A DNA stretch of 64,000 bases from Flavobacterium sp. ACN2 (GCF_002303885.1 NZ_MRCM01000022.1:1-64000), one strand, 5' to 3'; counted from the first letter of the stretch, positions 7,650-16,987 are shown. Numbers and translations: made by a program. Notes: generated by a model from the letters alone, not told the origin.

Positions 7650-9761
7650 ATGAATTACCTGCCATTAAAACTGCTTATTACTATTTTACTTTTTTGTCTT
7701 TCATTTATGGCAAACGCTCAGAATGAAACACCAAAAGATTCGATTTCAAATGAATTAAATGAAGTGGTTATCAGTAAGGAGAAAAAAATGTTTACCAATG
7801 CAAACGGAAATGTAAAGATTGACGTTGCCAATTCGGTTTACAGTACAATTCCAAATCCGATTGATTTGCTTTCAAAACTGCCATCGGTTCAAATAGGTAG
7901 TGATCGTGAAAGTATTTCGATTGTCGGAAAAGGAAATCCGTTAATTTATATAGATGGTCAAAAAGGAACCATAACCGATTTAAACGCTTTATCTGTTGCC
8001 GATATTAAAACAGTAGAAATTATTAAAAATCCGTCTTCTAAATACGAAGCCGAAGGCCGTGCTGTAATTTTGATTACTAGAAAAGTAAGTAAAAAAGATA
8101 GTTTTAAAACCGAAATTTCTGAAGTGGCTTCTTTTAAAAGAAATTACAATAATTATTTGGGGTTTAATTCTAGCTTTAAAAAAGATAAATTAGAATGGAA
8201 AGCCAATTTTAATTACAATCTACGAAATCCGTGGGAAAATCATAGTTTGGAATATGAAATCCCGAAGGCTTCTATAGTCTCCAATTATGATGTGACAGCA
8301 AATTCGCGTGTAAAGGAATATGTTTTTGGAGGAGGTGTGTTTTATAAAATAAATGAAGATGATTATTTGTCGGTTAATATAAATGGCAAAATGCGAAATG
8401 ATACTTTTGATATCAATACTTTCACTTTTAATCAAAATCAGAGTCAGGTAAATAATGTCTTCACTTTTAGCGAAAATTCGAGCGCTAAGAATTTCTTGAA
8501 TTCATTCATCAATTATTCGAAAAAAATAAAAGCTATAGACACTAAGCTTTTTATTGGTTTTCAGGGTTCCAACTACAATCAGCATTTGTTGAGTTTGGTG
8601 CAAAATAATTTTAATGAAACAGATTTTAAATTGTCGCAAAACCGGGATCAGAAATTTAATGTGGATGTTTTTTCTGGAAGGATCGATTTGGAGAAAAAGT
8701 TCAAAAATGAAGTGACTCTGGAATACGGCGGATTGTATTTAAAAGCGAAATCAAAATCAAATGCTGACATTTTTGATTTTGAAGAGGGTAAAAGCGAAGT
8801 TTCAGATTATGATTTTAAAGAAGAAAACCTCGCCGCCTATGTTCAGTTTTCGGGAAAGCTGAAAAAGATCGATTTTTCATTCGGATTAAGAACAGAAAAT
8901 ACCAATGTGTACTCCAAGTTTAAAGCGCAAGTTTTGCCTTCTATAGATAAAAATTACACCAATCTGTTTCCTAAAGCCGATCTTACAATTCCTATTGACA
9001 GCACAAAAAGCATCAATGTAAATTATTCAAAAAGTATTGTGAGGCCTAATTATTCATCTTTAAGTCAAATTGCCACCTATATAAATCCGTATTTTTTATA
9101 TGGGAGCAGTATAAATTTAGGACCAGCATTTGTAGATGAACTTTCAAGCTCATTTCAGTATCGCGACAAAACTTTAAAACTGAGTTATTATCAGACCAAA
9201 GACGTAACTAATCCGAGTTTTGTTTTTAATGAGGAAACCAATGTATTAATGATTACCGACATTAATTTTAAGAGAGAAAGGGGTTTTACGATAGATTTTA
9301 CACTTCCGTTTACCTATAAATTCTGGACAACAACCAACTCTCTAATTTTTGTAAAAAGTAAGGTTGAAGACGATACGGCACTTTTGCATCCTTCAAAGCC
9401 TTATTTGTATTATTACTCAAACAATACATTCAAATTACCAAAAGATTTTAGTTTCGTTTTTTCTTTCTGGGGAACAACCAAACAAAATGATGGGATTTTT
9501 GAGCGCAAAGCTAATTTTGTGGTCGATATGTCTTTGGCAAAAACATTTGGTAAAAACTGGAGTTGTACCTTGAATTACAATGATATTTTTAAAGCGACAA
9601 GTTACACCGATACTTTTACGGTGAATAATGTCCATTCAAAATTTAAATATTTAGTCGATGCCAACGAAATTTCTATTGCAGTTCGTTATTCTTTCGGAAA
9701 AATAAAAGATTCTGAATATAAGCAGAAAAGTGTAAACGAAAGTGAAAATAGAATTAGGTAA
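7650..9761 (+). CDS. Outer-membrane beta-barrel of the TonB-receptor type (OMP_b-brl_3)
   Basis: 703 residues. Signal peptide ends about residue 23 (SFMANAQ). A plug-like domain follows (about 50-150: IPNPIDLLSKLPSVQIGSD, then YIDGQKGTITDLNALSVADI, then TVEIIKNPSSKYEAEG), then a long barrel of alternating strands ending in AVRYSFGKIKD plus a short charged tail. This is the outer-membrane-beta-barrel family common next to RprXY-like regulators. The usual N-terminal carboxypeptidase-regulatory-like domain is missing, so the protein is shorter than most relatives (about 800 residues). Operon with the upstream hydrolase. Confidence 0.85.
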   Translation: MNYLPLKLLITILLFCLSFMANAQNETPKDSISNELNEVVISKEKKMFTNANGNVKIDVANSVYSTIPNPIDLLSKLPSVQIGSDRESISIVGKGNPLIYIDGQKGTITDLNALSVADIKTVEIIKNPSSKYEAEGRAVILITRKVSKKDSFKTEISEVASFKRNYNNYLGFNSSFKKDKLEWKANFNYNLRNPWENHSLEYEIPKASIVSNYDVTANSRVKEYVFGGGVFYKINEDDYLSVNINGKMRNDTFDINTFTFNQNQSQVNNVFTFSENSSAKNFLNSFINYSKKIKAIDTKLFIGFQGSNYNQHLLSLVQNNFNETDFKLSQNRDQKFNVDVFSGRIDLEKKFKNEVTLEYGGLYLKAKSKSNADIFDFEEGKSEVSDYDFKEENLAAYVQFSGKLKKIDFSFGLRTENTNVYSKFKAQVLPSIDKNYTNLFPKADLTIPIDSTKSINVNYSKSIVRPNYSSLSQIATYINPYFLYGSSINLGPAFVDELSSSFQYRDKTLKLSYYQTKDVTNPSFVFNEETNVLMITDINFKRERGFTIDFTLPFTYKFWTTTNSLIFVKSKVEDDTALLHPSKPYLYYYSNNTFKLPKDFSFVFSFWGTTKQNDGIFERKANFVVDMSLAKTFGKNWSCTLNYNDIFKATSYTDTFTVNNVHSKFKYLVDANEISIAVRYSFGKIKDSEYKQKSVNESENRIR

Positions 9762-9775
9762 AATCCCAAATTTTA

Positions 9776-9829
9776 AAAATCCCAAATTCCAATTTTCTCA
9801 GAAGTGCCGAGATTGGAATTTGGGATTTT
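9776..9829. terminator. Bidirectional terminator-like hairpin
   Basis: Arms AAAATCCCAAATTCCAAT and ATTGGAATTTGGGATTTT are perfectly complementary around an 18-base loop. It sits between convergent genes. A shorter related hairpin lies at 36021-36062. Confidence 0.7.
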
Positions 9830-9852
9830 ACTATTTTAATATTGGTATTTAT

Positions 9853-10458
9853 CTATCCTTCATCTTCTTCAGATTCTTTTTTAGAAGCATCATGTGGTAA
9901 TTCTTCATCATCATCGGTCGAATTCAATTCAAAAAAACTAAAGAAAGAACCGCCATAACTTTTCTGAAAAGAAAAATTACTCATATGATCCAGTTTGGTG
10001 TATTTTGAATGCTCGATAATCATCATTCCGTCGTCTTCCAATAAATCTCGTTCAAAAACGGTTAGAACGATTTTTTCAAAAGTGGCTTGATCCAATCCGT
10101 AAGGTGGATCTGCGAAAATGATATCGTAAGTAGTTTTAGAATTTTCTAAGAATTTAAAAACATCGCTTTTGGTTGCGGCAATATCAAAATCATATTCTGA
10201 TGAAACTTGTTTGATAAATTTTACGCATCCAAAATCGCCATCAACAGAGGTAATTGGAGCACTTCCGCGCGAAGCGAATTCATAACTTATATTGCCAGTT
10301 CCCGAAAAAAGATCTAAAACCTTTAAACTGTCAAAACTAAAATGATTATTCAAAACATTAAACAATGCTTCTTTACTCATATCAGTAGTTGGTCTTACAG
10401 GTAGATTTTTTGGCGGAAAAATTCGGCGTCCTTTGTATTTTCCTGAAATGATTCTCAT
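9853..10458 (-). CDS. rsmD: 16S rRNA (guanine966-N2)-methyltransferase family protein
   Basis: 201 residues. RsmD uses S-adenosylmethionine to methylate G966 in 16S rRNA during 30S assembly. Seen here: the N-terminal family motif IISGKYKGRRI, then RPTTDMSKEALFNVL, SAM motif I LDLFSGTGNISYEFASRG, and catalytic motif DPPYG (FADPPYGLDQ). An acidic C-terminal tail of about 20 residues (DDDEELPHD... EESEEDEG) exceeds the usual end. The start overlaps the DUF3822 gene stop by 4 bases (ATGA), giving translational coupling. Confidence 0.92.
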   Translation of the reverse strand: MRIISGKYKGRRIFPPKNLPVRPTTDMSKEALFNVLNNHFSFDSLKVLDLFSGTGNISYEFASRGSAPITSVDGDFGCVKFIKQVSSEYDFDIAATKSDVFKFLENSKTTYDIIFADPPYGLDQATFEKIVLTVFERDLLEDDGMMIIEHSKYTKLDHMSNFSFQKSYGGSFFSFFELNSTDDDEELPHDASKKESEEDEG

Positions 10459-11276
10459 GATTGAAATAAGATATAATGTTTTTGATTTTGAGCGGTTGTA
10501 AAGCTGTTTCTTTCCTTCAGTTTTGAAACATCCATAAAAGAAATATGGCGCACATATTTGTACGCTATGGCATAAAATGGATCATTTTCTGAAATAGTTC
10601 CTAATAATTCTAATTTGAAACTTTCCGGATTCATGCTCATTTGTTCTGCTGTAAATAAAATATAGTAGATAAAATCTTCTGGTGTATTATATTCGAATGA
10701 ATTAAACAGCAAAAGCTTTTGATTCTGGACTACAATAATTTCAAAATTCTCAGGATTAAAATTGACGATCATTTTCTTATCGTCGTTATTTCTTGAGTTA
10801 TCCAAAAGTTTTTCGACCAAAATACTGTTAGCGTGTTTATAATCAAAAGACCCCACATTATCGATTAAGAAATTGTTGATATTCACAAACGGAATATAAA
10901 CCGAGTTCATTTGATAATTCGGAATTTGATCAAAAGTAAAAAAGTCGGTATCAAATACTTTTGTAGTGTATTGCAGATAACTTCCTAAATAATTCTCATC
11001 AAACAAAGCAGTCGGAACAAAAGTCGAAAGGTTATTGTTATGAATAACCATTACTTCATCGTAAGTATTTTTTAATTCAGGATTGCTTTTGAAAGCATCA
11101 TTGAATAAATCTTCAATTCGCGATGTCTTGCTGGTAGTATCAAACTTTATTTCCTTAAAAGAAGTGATGATATTATTTAAAGTATCAAAACAGCAATATG
11201 AAAATCCAGTCAGTGAAACCTGAATAGAAAGTTTTCTGTAATTTTTTGAAGTAATGTTAGTATTTTGTAATGACAT
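10455..11276 (-). CDS. DUF3822 family protein
   Basis: 273 residues from the ATG at 11276. An in-frame start at 11375 would add a hydrophobic but unlikely N-terminus and lies upstream of the perfect -7 box at 11331-11338, so it is rejected. DUF3822 is a Bacteroidota family typically found just before rsmD, and an actin-like ATPase fold has been reported for a Bacteroides member (from memory). Visible family features: an N-terminal strand block (NYRKLSIQVSLTGFSYCCFD) and VNFNPENFEIIVVQNQKLLL mid-protein. The 4-base overlap with rsmD indicates coupled expression. Its function is not established; a role in ribosome or envelope biology is only a guess. Confidence 0.85.
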   Translation of the reverse strand: MSLQNTNITSKNYRKLSIQVSLTGFSYCCFDTLNNIITSFKEIKFDTTSKTSRIEDLFNDAFKSNPELKNTYDEVMVIHNNNLSTFVPTALFDENYLGSYLQYTTKVFDTDFFTFDQIPNYQMNSVYIPFVNINNFLIDNVGSFDYKHANSILVEKLLDNSRNNDDKKMIVNFNPENFEIIVVQNQKLLLFNSFEYNTPEDFIYYILFTAEQMSMNPESFKLELLGTISENDPFYAIAYKYVRHISFMDVSKLKERNSFTTAQNQKHYILFQS

Positions 11277-11330
11277 AGTTGATTTACAATTCGTTACCTG
11301 TTTTAAATCAAGAAAGAATTTAAGCGACCA

Positions 11331-11338
11331 CAAACTTA
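11331..11338 (-). promoter_or_regulatory. TAnnTTTG -7 box of the DUF3822-rsmD operon
   Basis: Plus-strand CAAACTTA reads TAAGTTTG on the minus strand, 54 bases upstream of the chosen ATG at 11276. Confidence 0.5.
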
Positions 11339-11520
11339 CAAATAAAAAAAATAAGAATGTCAATTTCAATATCAATGAAAAAGACTTAATTAATATGCAA
11401 TTTCAAAATTTAATATTACAAGAAAGTTAGCAGAATATTATCATTCTGTTTATTGTCAATTATTTAAGGTTGTAATTAAATTTAGGTTTTAGATATTATT
11501 TTAATTTTCATATTTAATTA

Positions 11521-11632
11521 GATTTTGCCATTGAAATTGCTATTGATATTGAATTTTGCCATTGCTATTGATATTGCTATTGATATTGAATTTTGCCATT
11601 GCCATTGAAATTGATTTTTGTCATTGCCATTA
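11521..11632. repeat. Degenerate hexanucleotide (ATTGNN) tandem repeat
   Basis: About eighteen units of the form ATTGCC, ATTGAA, ATTGCT or ATTGAT follow one another, with TTTTGCC variants that reset the phase by one base. It occupies part of the 389-bp gap (11277-11665) between DUF3822 and the helicase. The rest of the gap is AT-rich with only the two promoters noted. Confidence 0.8.
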
Positions 11633-11640
11633 AAAAAAGC

Positions 11641-11648
11641 GACCTTTG
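11641..11648 (+). promoter_or_regulatory. Candidate promoter of the helicase gene
   Basis: GACCTTTG matches the -7 consensus except at the first base. A TTTG at 11617-11620 lies 20 bases upstream and could be the -33 element; it is part of the hexanucleotide repeat. Confidence 0.4.
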
Positions 11649-11665
11649 TATTTCAATATTACTCT

Positions 11666-13075
11666 ATGAATTCTGCACAGTTTTACGGTACTTTACAAAA
11701 GCGATTTCCTTTTGCTCCAACATACAAACAGGATATTTTTTTTCAGAAAATTGCAATCTTTCTAACCGAACCCCAAAACGACACGATTTTCGTTTTGAAA
11801 GGATATGCGGGAACGGGAAAAACTACCGTTATTTCTACTATCGTTAATAATCTTAGCGAGATCAATAAAAAATATGTTTTGTTAGCACCAACGGGACGTG
11901 CGGCAAAAGTAATCGCCAATTATTCGAATAATCCAGCCTTTACGATTCATAAAAAAATATATTTCCCGAAGAAATCTTCTGGAGGCGGAGTGGCTTTTAC
12001 CAAGCAAGTCAACAAACATAAAAACACCATTTTTATCGTCGATGAGGCCTCGATGATCTCAGACAGTACATTAGATAGCGGCTCGCTTCTAGACGACTTG
12101 ATCAATTATGTTTATTCTGGAAGCAATTGCAAAATGATTTTTTTGGGAGATACTGCCCAGTTGCCTCCAGTAAATTTAGATATTAGTCCTGCGCTGGACA
12201 TTCAGACTTTGGGCATTCATTATGACAAAGAAATTGAACATATCGAATTGGACGAAGTAATGCGTCAGGAAGAAAGTTCAGGGATTTTATTCAACGCAAC
12301 AGAATTACGTGAATTGTTGAAAGAAAGTTTTATAACCGAATTTAAATTCAATGTAAAGAAGTTTAAAGACATTGTTCGACTAACAGACGGTTACGATATT
12401 CAAGATGCGATTAATACCGCCTACAGCAATTATAGCATTGAGGATACTGCTTTTATCGTTCGTTCTAACAAACGTGCCAATCAATATAATGAGCAAATTA
12501 GAAGCCGAATTTTATTTAAAGAAAGCGAACTTTCGGTTGGAGATTTTTTGATGGTGGTAAAAAACAATTATTTCTGGCTGAAAGAAACGGACGAAGCCGG
12601 ATTTATTGCCAACGGAGATATTATTGAAGTTTTAGAACTTTTCGGAATCAAAGAACTGTATGGATTTAAGTTTGCGAAAGTAAAAATAAGAATGGTCGAT
12701 TATCCAGAGCAAAAACCTTTTGAGACGGTTTTAATTCTAGATACCTTAACTAGCGAATCTCCTTCTTTAACGTATGAAGAATCGAATCGTTTGTACGAAG
12801 AAGTGATGAAAGATTATGAAGATGAGCCAACCAAATATAAAAGATTTCAAAAGGTAAAAGAAAACGAATATTTTAACGGATTACAGGTTAAATTCTCTTA
12901 CGCGATAACCTGTCATAAATCGCAAGGTGGACAATGGAATACGGTTTTTATCGAACAGCCATTTCTGCCAAACGGTATTGATACTGATTATATTAGATGG
13001 CTTTATACGGCGATGACACGTGCCAAAAATAAGCTGTATTTGATAGGATTTAAAGACGAGAGTTTCGAGGAATAG
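11666..13075 (+). CDS. RecD/Pif1-like ATP-dependent DNA helicase
   Basis: 469 residues from the ATG at 11666; the longer TTG-initiated form at 11618 would begin inside the tandem repeat and upstream of the promoter. Superfamily 1B helicase: Walker A GYAGTGKTT (about 50), Walker B with VDEASMISD, motif III GDTAQLPPV, C-terminal UvrD-like motifs AITCHKSQGGQW (motif V) and YTAMTRAKNKLYLIGF (motif VI). The 469-residue length fits the short Bacteroidota RecD-like helicases that lack RecBC partners; no recB or recC is nearby. Likely role in DNA repair or replication-fork processing. Confidence 0.9.
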   Translation: MNSAQFYGTLQKRFPFAPTYKQDIFFQKIAIFLTEPQNDTIFVLKGYAGTGKTTVISTIVNNLSEINKKYVLLAPTGRAAKVIANYSNNPAFTIHKKIYFPKKSSGGGVAFTKQVNKHKNTIFIVDEASMISDSTLDSGSLLDDLINYVYSGSNCKMIFLGDTAQLPPVNLDISPALDIQTLGIHYDKEIEHIELDEVMRQEESSGILFNATELRELLKESFITEFKFNVKKFKDIVRLTDGYDIQDAINTAYSNYSIEDTAFIVRSNKRANQYNEQIRSRILFKESELSVGDFLMVVKNNYFWLKETDEAGFIANGDIIEVLELFGIKELYGFKFAKVKIRMVDYPEQKPFETVLILDTLTSESPSLTYEESNRLYEEVMKDYEDEPTKYKRFQKVKENEYFNGLQVKFSYAITCHKSQGGQWNTVFIEQPFLPNGIDTDYIRWLYTAMTRAKNKLYLIGFKDESFEE

Positions 13076-13381
13076 TTTTTTTGATAGCCACGACTAGAGC
13101 GATAGCGACTGGCGAAGCAATTCACGAATTAATCCAAATACTTTGCGCGTAGATTTTAAAAAATAAAATTAGTGAATTCGTGGCGGAAAATTTTAACTGT
13201 TTTAAATTGGCAAAAATGACAACACTAAATGCGGATAAACTATTAGTGGGTTCTCTAAATATGACTTCAGTAAAATTGATGTAGTATATTTTGCGAATCT
13301 TTACGAAGCCTTTGCGAGTCTCTGTAAAATAGGTTATACCGCAAAGTTGCACAAAGATTTACGCGGATATTCGCAAAGAGA
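13076..13381. repeat. Intergenic region with two interrupted palindromes
   Basis: 306 bases without a gene. Palindrome 1: GCCACGA at 13087 with TCGTGGC at 13178, and inside it AATTCACGAATT (13119) pairs with AATTAGTGAATT (13167) with one mismatch; extra sequence separates the outer and inner arms on the left. Palindrome 2: CTTTGCGAAT-type arms near 13290-13320 and 13341-13380 pair imperfectly. These look like decayed REP/MITE-type elements between convergent genes. Confidence 0.5.
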
Positions 13382-14719
13382 TTATTTTTCCTTTCTCAAA
13401 TTATAGGCATAAAGATATCCATCTGCACTTCCGTAGAAAATAACATCATTGTTAATGAAAGGAGAAGAAACAATTGAACCTAATTTATAAAATTCATCCA
13501 TCACCTTTTTGTTTTCGGCATAACTAGATAAATCGGCTTGTTTGGCAACGAAACCAAAATCCAAAAGATTGTTGTTAAGAATACTTGTAGCATATTTAGT
13601 TCTATTTTCGGTTGGAATTATATGCGATTCTTTTCCATCAGAAAGTAAGTTTAAGTCAAAAAAATTACCCGAAAAATCTCCAAAATAAATCGTATTGCCA
13701 GCAATTGCGGGCGAAGAATAAACGTAGCCATTGCCTTTAAAGCGATACTTTTCTTCTCCAGTTTTTGCATCCAATGCCAATAAAGCGTAAGTATCTGATG
13801 TTCCCACATAAACGGTATTATCTTTAATAACAGCCGAACTCAAAATCCAAGAGTTTTCGGCATTGTATTTCCAGATTACTTTTCCTGTTTCGGTATCAAG
13901 TGCAAATAGATACGGATCTCTTGCACCAAAATAAACAATACCATCAGAAATAGCTGCAGAAGCTTGAATTCCTGTAAAACCTGTTTTTATTTCAGTAGAG
14001 AACTTCCATTTTTCTTTTCCTGTTTTACAATCCAAAGCATAAAAAATACCATCCCATCCGCCAAAATAAACCGTGTTTTTTTCTAAAATAGGAGTGCTAT
14101 GTATAGCCGCTTTAGTTTGAAAATTCCATTTTGGACTTCCCGTTTTAGCATCAACGGCATAAAGATTCCCGTCACTACTTCCAAAAATCGCCAATGCAGA
14201 ATTATGGTCTAAATAAATAACAGGAGTCGAAAGATAAAAATCCCACAAATCAGCCATGAGTAAATCGCTTGGTTTCATGTCCCACATTCCGATTTCGCTA
14301 TACCAATGTTCGCCTTTGGTTTTAAAGCGCCAAATTTCTTTTCCTGTTTTGGTATTTAAAGCATAATAATGGCCGTCAAAACTTCCAAAATAAACAGTAT
14401 CATTATAAAGGCTTGCAGAACTGTGAACGGCTCCGCTGGTTTTAAATTTCCATTTCAGGTTTCCAGATTTTTCATCGACAGCATAAAAATAACCGTCTTC
14501 ACTGCCAATATAAACAGTTCCGTTTTGTGCGATTGGAGAAGAAAAGATTTTCCCTTCCGTTTTAAATTTCCATTTTAAATCTTGTAAGGACTGATAATCT
14601 TTTCCAGCAAAAATGCGATTTGAAAATGCATTTAAAACATCCGTTTTGTTCTGAGAAAAAGTATTGGAAGTAAAGATTAAAAAGAAATAGAGCAGGAGAG
14701 AAGTAAAGTTTCTTTTCAT
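13382..14719 (-). CDS. Secreted PQQ-like beta-propeller protein
   Basis: 445 residues. Signal peptide about residues 1-22 (ends SNTFSQ). Then about seven to eight PQQ-binding-like repeats, each with a YAVDEKSGNLKWKFKT or ALDCKTGKEKWKF motif (Asp-x-Lys-Thr-Gly-x-x-x-Trp), forming a propeller related to the BamB fold. BamB belongs to the outer-membrane protein assembly machinery, but this protein is not a lipoprotein and matches the repeat family only, so it may be a binding scaffold. Monocistronic; the 424-bp region upstream is shared with the divergent methyltransferase. Confidence 0.85.
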   Translation of the reverse strand: MKRNFTSLLLYFFLIFTSNTFSQNKTDVLNAFSNRIFAGKDYQSLQDLKWKFKTEGKIFSSPIAQNGTVYIGSEDGYFYAVDEKSGNLKWKFKTSGAVHSSASLYNDTVYFGSFDGHYYALNTKTGKEIWRFKTKGEHWYSEIGMWDMKPSDLLMADLWDFYLSTPVIYLDHNSALAIFGSSDGNLYAVDAKTGSPKWNFQTKAAIHSTPILEKNTVYFGGWDGIFYALDCKTGKEKWKFSTEIKTGFTGIQASAAISDGIVYFGARDPYLFALDTETGKVIWKYNAENSWILSSAVIKDNTVYVGTSDTYALLALDAKTGEEKYRFKGNGYVYSSPAIAGNTIYFGDFSGNFFDLNLLSDGKESHIIPTENRTKYATSILNNNLLDFGFVAKQADLSSYAENKKVMDEFYKLGSIVSSPFINNDVIFYGSADGYLYAYNLRKEK

Positions 14720-15143
14720 AGTTTTTCTTATAAAAGTAAAAATATTTATAAGGTATTAAAATACAATGCTTTGAGGAATATGTTATAAAAATATTTTAGA
14801 AAGCTCTTTGTGAATAGTGTATTTGGTTTTATATGGAAATAACGAAAGAACTCTTCAAAGTTTTCCAATCGTTTTCATTTATGTGATATTGGTATAAAAG
14901 TTTATAATCTGAACAATTTGTTTAAAAAATAAATTGTTGAGACAATAAAATGTTTCATCTAAATTTGTTTATTTTTGCGTAAGTAATTGTTTGTCAGTTG
15001 ATTGTTTGGTTTATGTTTTCTTTTTGAATAGTTTTTTAAATGCCTTTTGTGATTAACTGGTGATAAATTTAAAAAACGATAGAAGATGTTTACAAATTAA
15101 GTTAAAGTGCGGCATCAGCACTATAATCACTGATAAAATTAAG
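14720..15143. other. Divergent intergenic region, no gene seen
   Basis: 424 AT-rich bases between two divergent genes. The only signal I can support is the perfect -7 box at 14970-14977 on the + strand. No convincing ORF, RNA fold or long repeat was found. Confidence 0.5.
14970..14977 (+). promoter_or_regulatory. TAnnTTTG -7 box upstream of the methyltransferase
   Basis: TATTTTTG is a perfect consensus. It would give a leader of about 160 bases before the ATG at 15144. No clear -33 element was seen. Confidence 0.4.
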
Positions 15144-15956
15144 ATGAATCCAAACAAAGCATTATGGGAAAAAGGCGATTTTACACGCGTTGCAGAATCT
15201 ATGAGAGAAAGCGGTGCGGAATTGGTTGCCAAAATTGGAATAAAAGAAAATAGTGACGTTTTAGATCTCGGCTGTGGTGATGGTACTACCGCAATACCTT
15301 CGGCAAAATTAGGAGCCAATGTTTTAGGTGTTGATATAGCAAGAAATTTAGTTGAAGCTGGCAATCTTCGAGCAAGAAAAGAAGGATTAGATAATATTGT
15401 ATTTAAAGAAGGAGACGCAACCGATTTAAATGAATTGAAAAACCAATCTTACGATGTGACGATGAGTGTTTTTGGAGCAATGTTTGCTCCAAAACCTTTT
15501 GATGTTGCTAAAGAAATGGTTCGTGTCACACGACCTGGAGGTAAAATTATTATGGGTAATTGGATACCGGGCGATCCAACGTTAATTGCACAAATCTTGA
15601 AAATTAGTTCTGAATTTACACCACCGCCTCCTGAGGGTTTTGTAAGTCCAATGCTGTGGGGTATTGAGGATAATGTTATCGAAAGATTCACAAATGCGGG
15701 TATTTCTAAAGAAAATATTTCTTTTGAGAGAGATACCTTTACATTTAAAGCAGCATTTCCACCTTCGGAGTGGCTAAATCGATTAAAAAATTACTATGGT
15801 CCAACCATGAATGCTTTTGAAGCTGCCGAGCAAAATGGAAAAACTTCAGATTTGTATGCTAAACTTGAAGGATTAGTTAATAGCCAAAACCAAAGTAATG
15901 ACAAAAATTCTACCTTAATTCCTGCAACTTATCTTCGTGTTACAGTTTTGGCTTAA
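15144..15956 (+). CDS. Class I SAM-dependent methyltransferase
   Basis: 270 residues from the ATG at 15144; the GTG at 15060 would add 28 residues that do not belong to the domain. Rossmann methyltransferase: motif I VLDLGCGDGTTAIPSAKLGA, motif II GVDIARNLVEAG, an acidic segment FKEGDATDL, motif IV SVFGAMFAPKPFDVAKEMVRV, and motif V-VI RPGGKIIMGNW. This pattern is typical of UbiE/COQ5-like small-molecule methyltransferases. The substrate is not predictable. It stands alone between a divergent and a same-strand gene. Confidence 0.85.
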   Translation: MNPNKALWEKGDFTRVAESMRESGAELVAKIGIKENSDVLDLGCGDGTTAIPSAKLGANVLGVDIARNLVEAGNLRARKEGLDNIVFKEGDATDLNELKNQSYDVTMSVFGAMFAPKPFDVAKEMVRVTRPGGKIIMGNWIPGDPTLIAQILKISSEFTPPPPEGFVSPMLWGIEDNVIERFTNAGISKENISFERDTFTFKAAFPPSEWLNRLKNYYGPTMNAFEAAEQNGKTSDLYAKLEGLVNSQNQSNDKNSTLIPATYLRVTVLA

Positions 15957-16044
15957 TTTTTTTCTAAATACATAAGACAATAAGGTTGTTAATAATAATC
16001 GATTGTATGGTTGCTAGTAGACAGAAAATTAAAAGTAATTTTTG

Positions 16045-16052
16045 CATATTTG
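16045..16052 (+). promoter_or_regulatory. Candidate -7 box of kdsB
   Basis: CATATTTG matches the consensus except at the first base and lies about 70 bases upstream of the start codon. Confidence 0.3.
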
Positions 16053-16121
16053 CAAACACTTAAAACCGGTGAAAATTAAATTACTAAATTTTGAGTTTTT
16101 TTAACTCAGTAAAATATAAGA

Positions 16122-16856
16122 ATGAAAATAATAGCGGTAATTCCAGCCAGATATGCTTCAACTCGTTTTCCTGCCAAATTAATGCAGGATTTGGGAGGCA
16201 AAACAATAATTCTAAGAACCTATGAAGCAGCAGTTTCTACAAAATTGTTTGATGATGTTTTTGTAGTAACCGATTCTGATCTGATTTTTGATGAAATTGT
16301 TTCTAATGGAGGAAAAGCCATTATGAGCATTAAAGAACATGAATCTGGAAGTGATCGAATTGCAGAAGCCGTTGCGAATCTAGATGTTGATATTGTAGTG
16401 AATGTACAAGGTGATGAGCCTTTTACAGAAGCTGGGCCGTTAGAGCAGGTTTTATCGGTTTTTAAAAATGATTCAGATAAAAAGATTGATTTAGCTTCAT
16501 TAATGCGCGAAATCACAGATGAAGAAGAAATCGATAATCCGAATAATGTGAAAGTGGTGGTAGATCAGTCGCAGTTTGCATTGTATTTTTCAAGATCTGT
16601 AATTCCGTATCCGAGAGAGAAAAACGTTGGTGTGAGATATTTTCAGCACATCGGAATTTATGCTTTTAGAAAACAGGCTTTGTTAGACTTTTACAGTCTT
16701 CCAATGAAATCTTTAGAAGCTTCCGAGAAGTTGGAGCAGTTAAGGTATTTGGAATTCGGAAAACGCATCAAAATGGTTGAAACGACGCATGTTGGAATTG
16801 GAATTGATACGGCTGAGGATTTGGAAAGAGCTCGAGCAATGTTGAGAGATATTTAA
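16122..16856 (+). CDS. kdsB: 3-deoxy-manno-octulosonate cytidylyltransferase
   Basis: 244 residues, the usual KdsB length. The enzyme activates Kdo with CTP to give CMP-Kdo, which the lipid A/LPS inner-core pathway needs in the cytoplasm. Visible motifs: N-terminal nucleotide-binding PARYASTRFPAKLM, acceptor motif VQGDEPF (about residue 95), ISVIPYPRE-type segment SRSVIPYPRE, HIGIYAFRKQALLDF, and the C-terminal GIDTAEDLERAR. Monocistronic; a long palindrome and a terminator follow it. Confidence 0.96.
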   Translation: MKIIAVIPARYASTRFPAKLMQDLGGKTIILRTYEAAVSTKLFDDVFVVTDSDLIFDEIVSNGGKAIMSIKEHESGSDRIAEAVANLDVDIVVNVQGDEPFTEAGPLEQVLSVFKNDSDKKIDLASLMREITDEEEIDNPNNVKVVVDQSQFALYFSRSVIPYPREKNVGVRYFQHIGIYAFRKQALLDFYSLPMKSLEASEKLEQLRYLEFGKRIKMVETTHVGIGIDTAEDLERARAMLRDI

Positions 16857-16877
16857 TTAATATTTATATCCACAAAC

Positions 16878-16979
16878 TTGTTATCCTGAGGAACGAAGGA
16901 TCACACTCGTAAATCGACAAAGATTGGAGGCATTCTAAACGGAGTTTCTAGTGTGATCCTTCGTTCCTCAGGATGACAA
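16878..16979. repeat. 30-bp inverted repeat (MITE/REP-like hairpin)
   Basis: Left arm 16878-16907 begins TTGTTATCCTGAGGAACGAA. Right arm 16950-16979 is its near-perfect reverse complement (one mismatch), and a 42-base loop lies between. No transposase or ORF. It lies downstream of kdsB. Confidence 0.8.
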
Positions 16980-16987
16980 ATAAAACA

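Noticed and set aside
11521..11632. Possible CRISPR array at the ATTGNN repeats
   Set aside because: Units are only 6 bases, contiguous and degenerate, with no spacers and no cas gene nearby.
13287..13380. Rho-independent terminator after the helicase
   Set aside because: The CTTTGCGAAT-type arms pair imperfectly and no T run follows them, so the region is recorded as a repeat rather than as a terminator.
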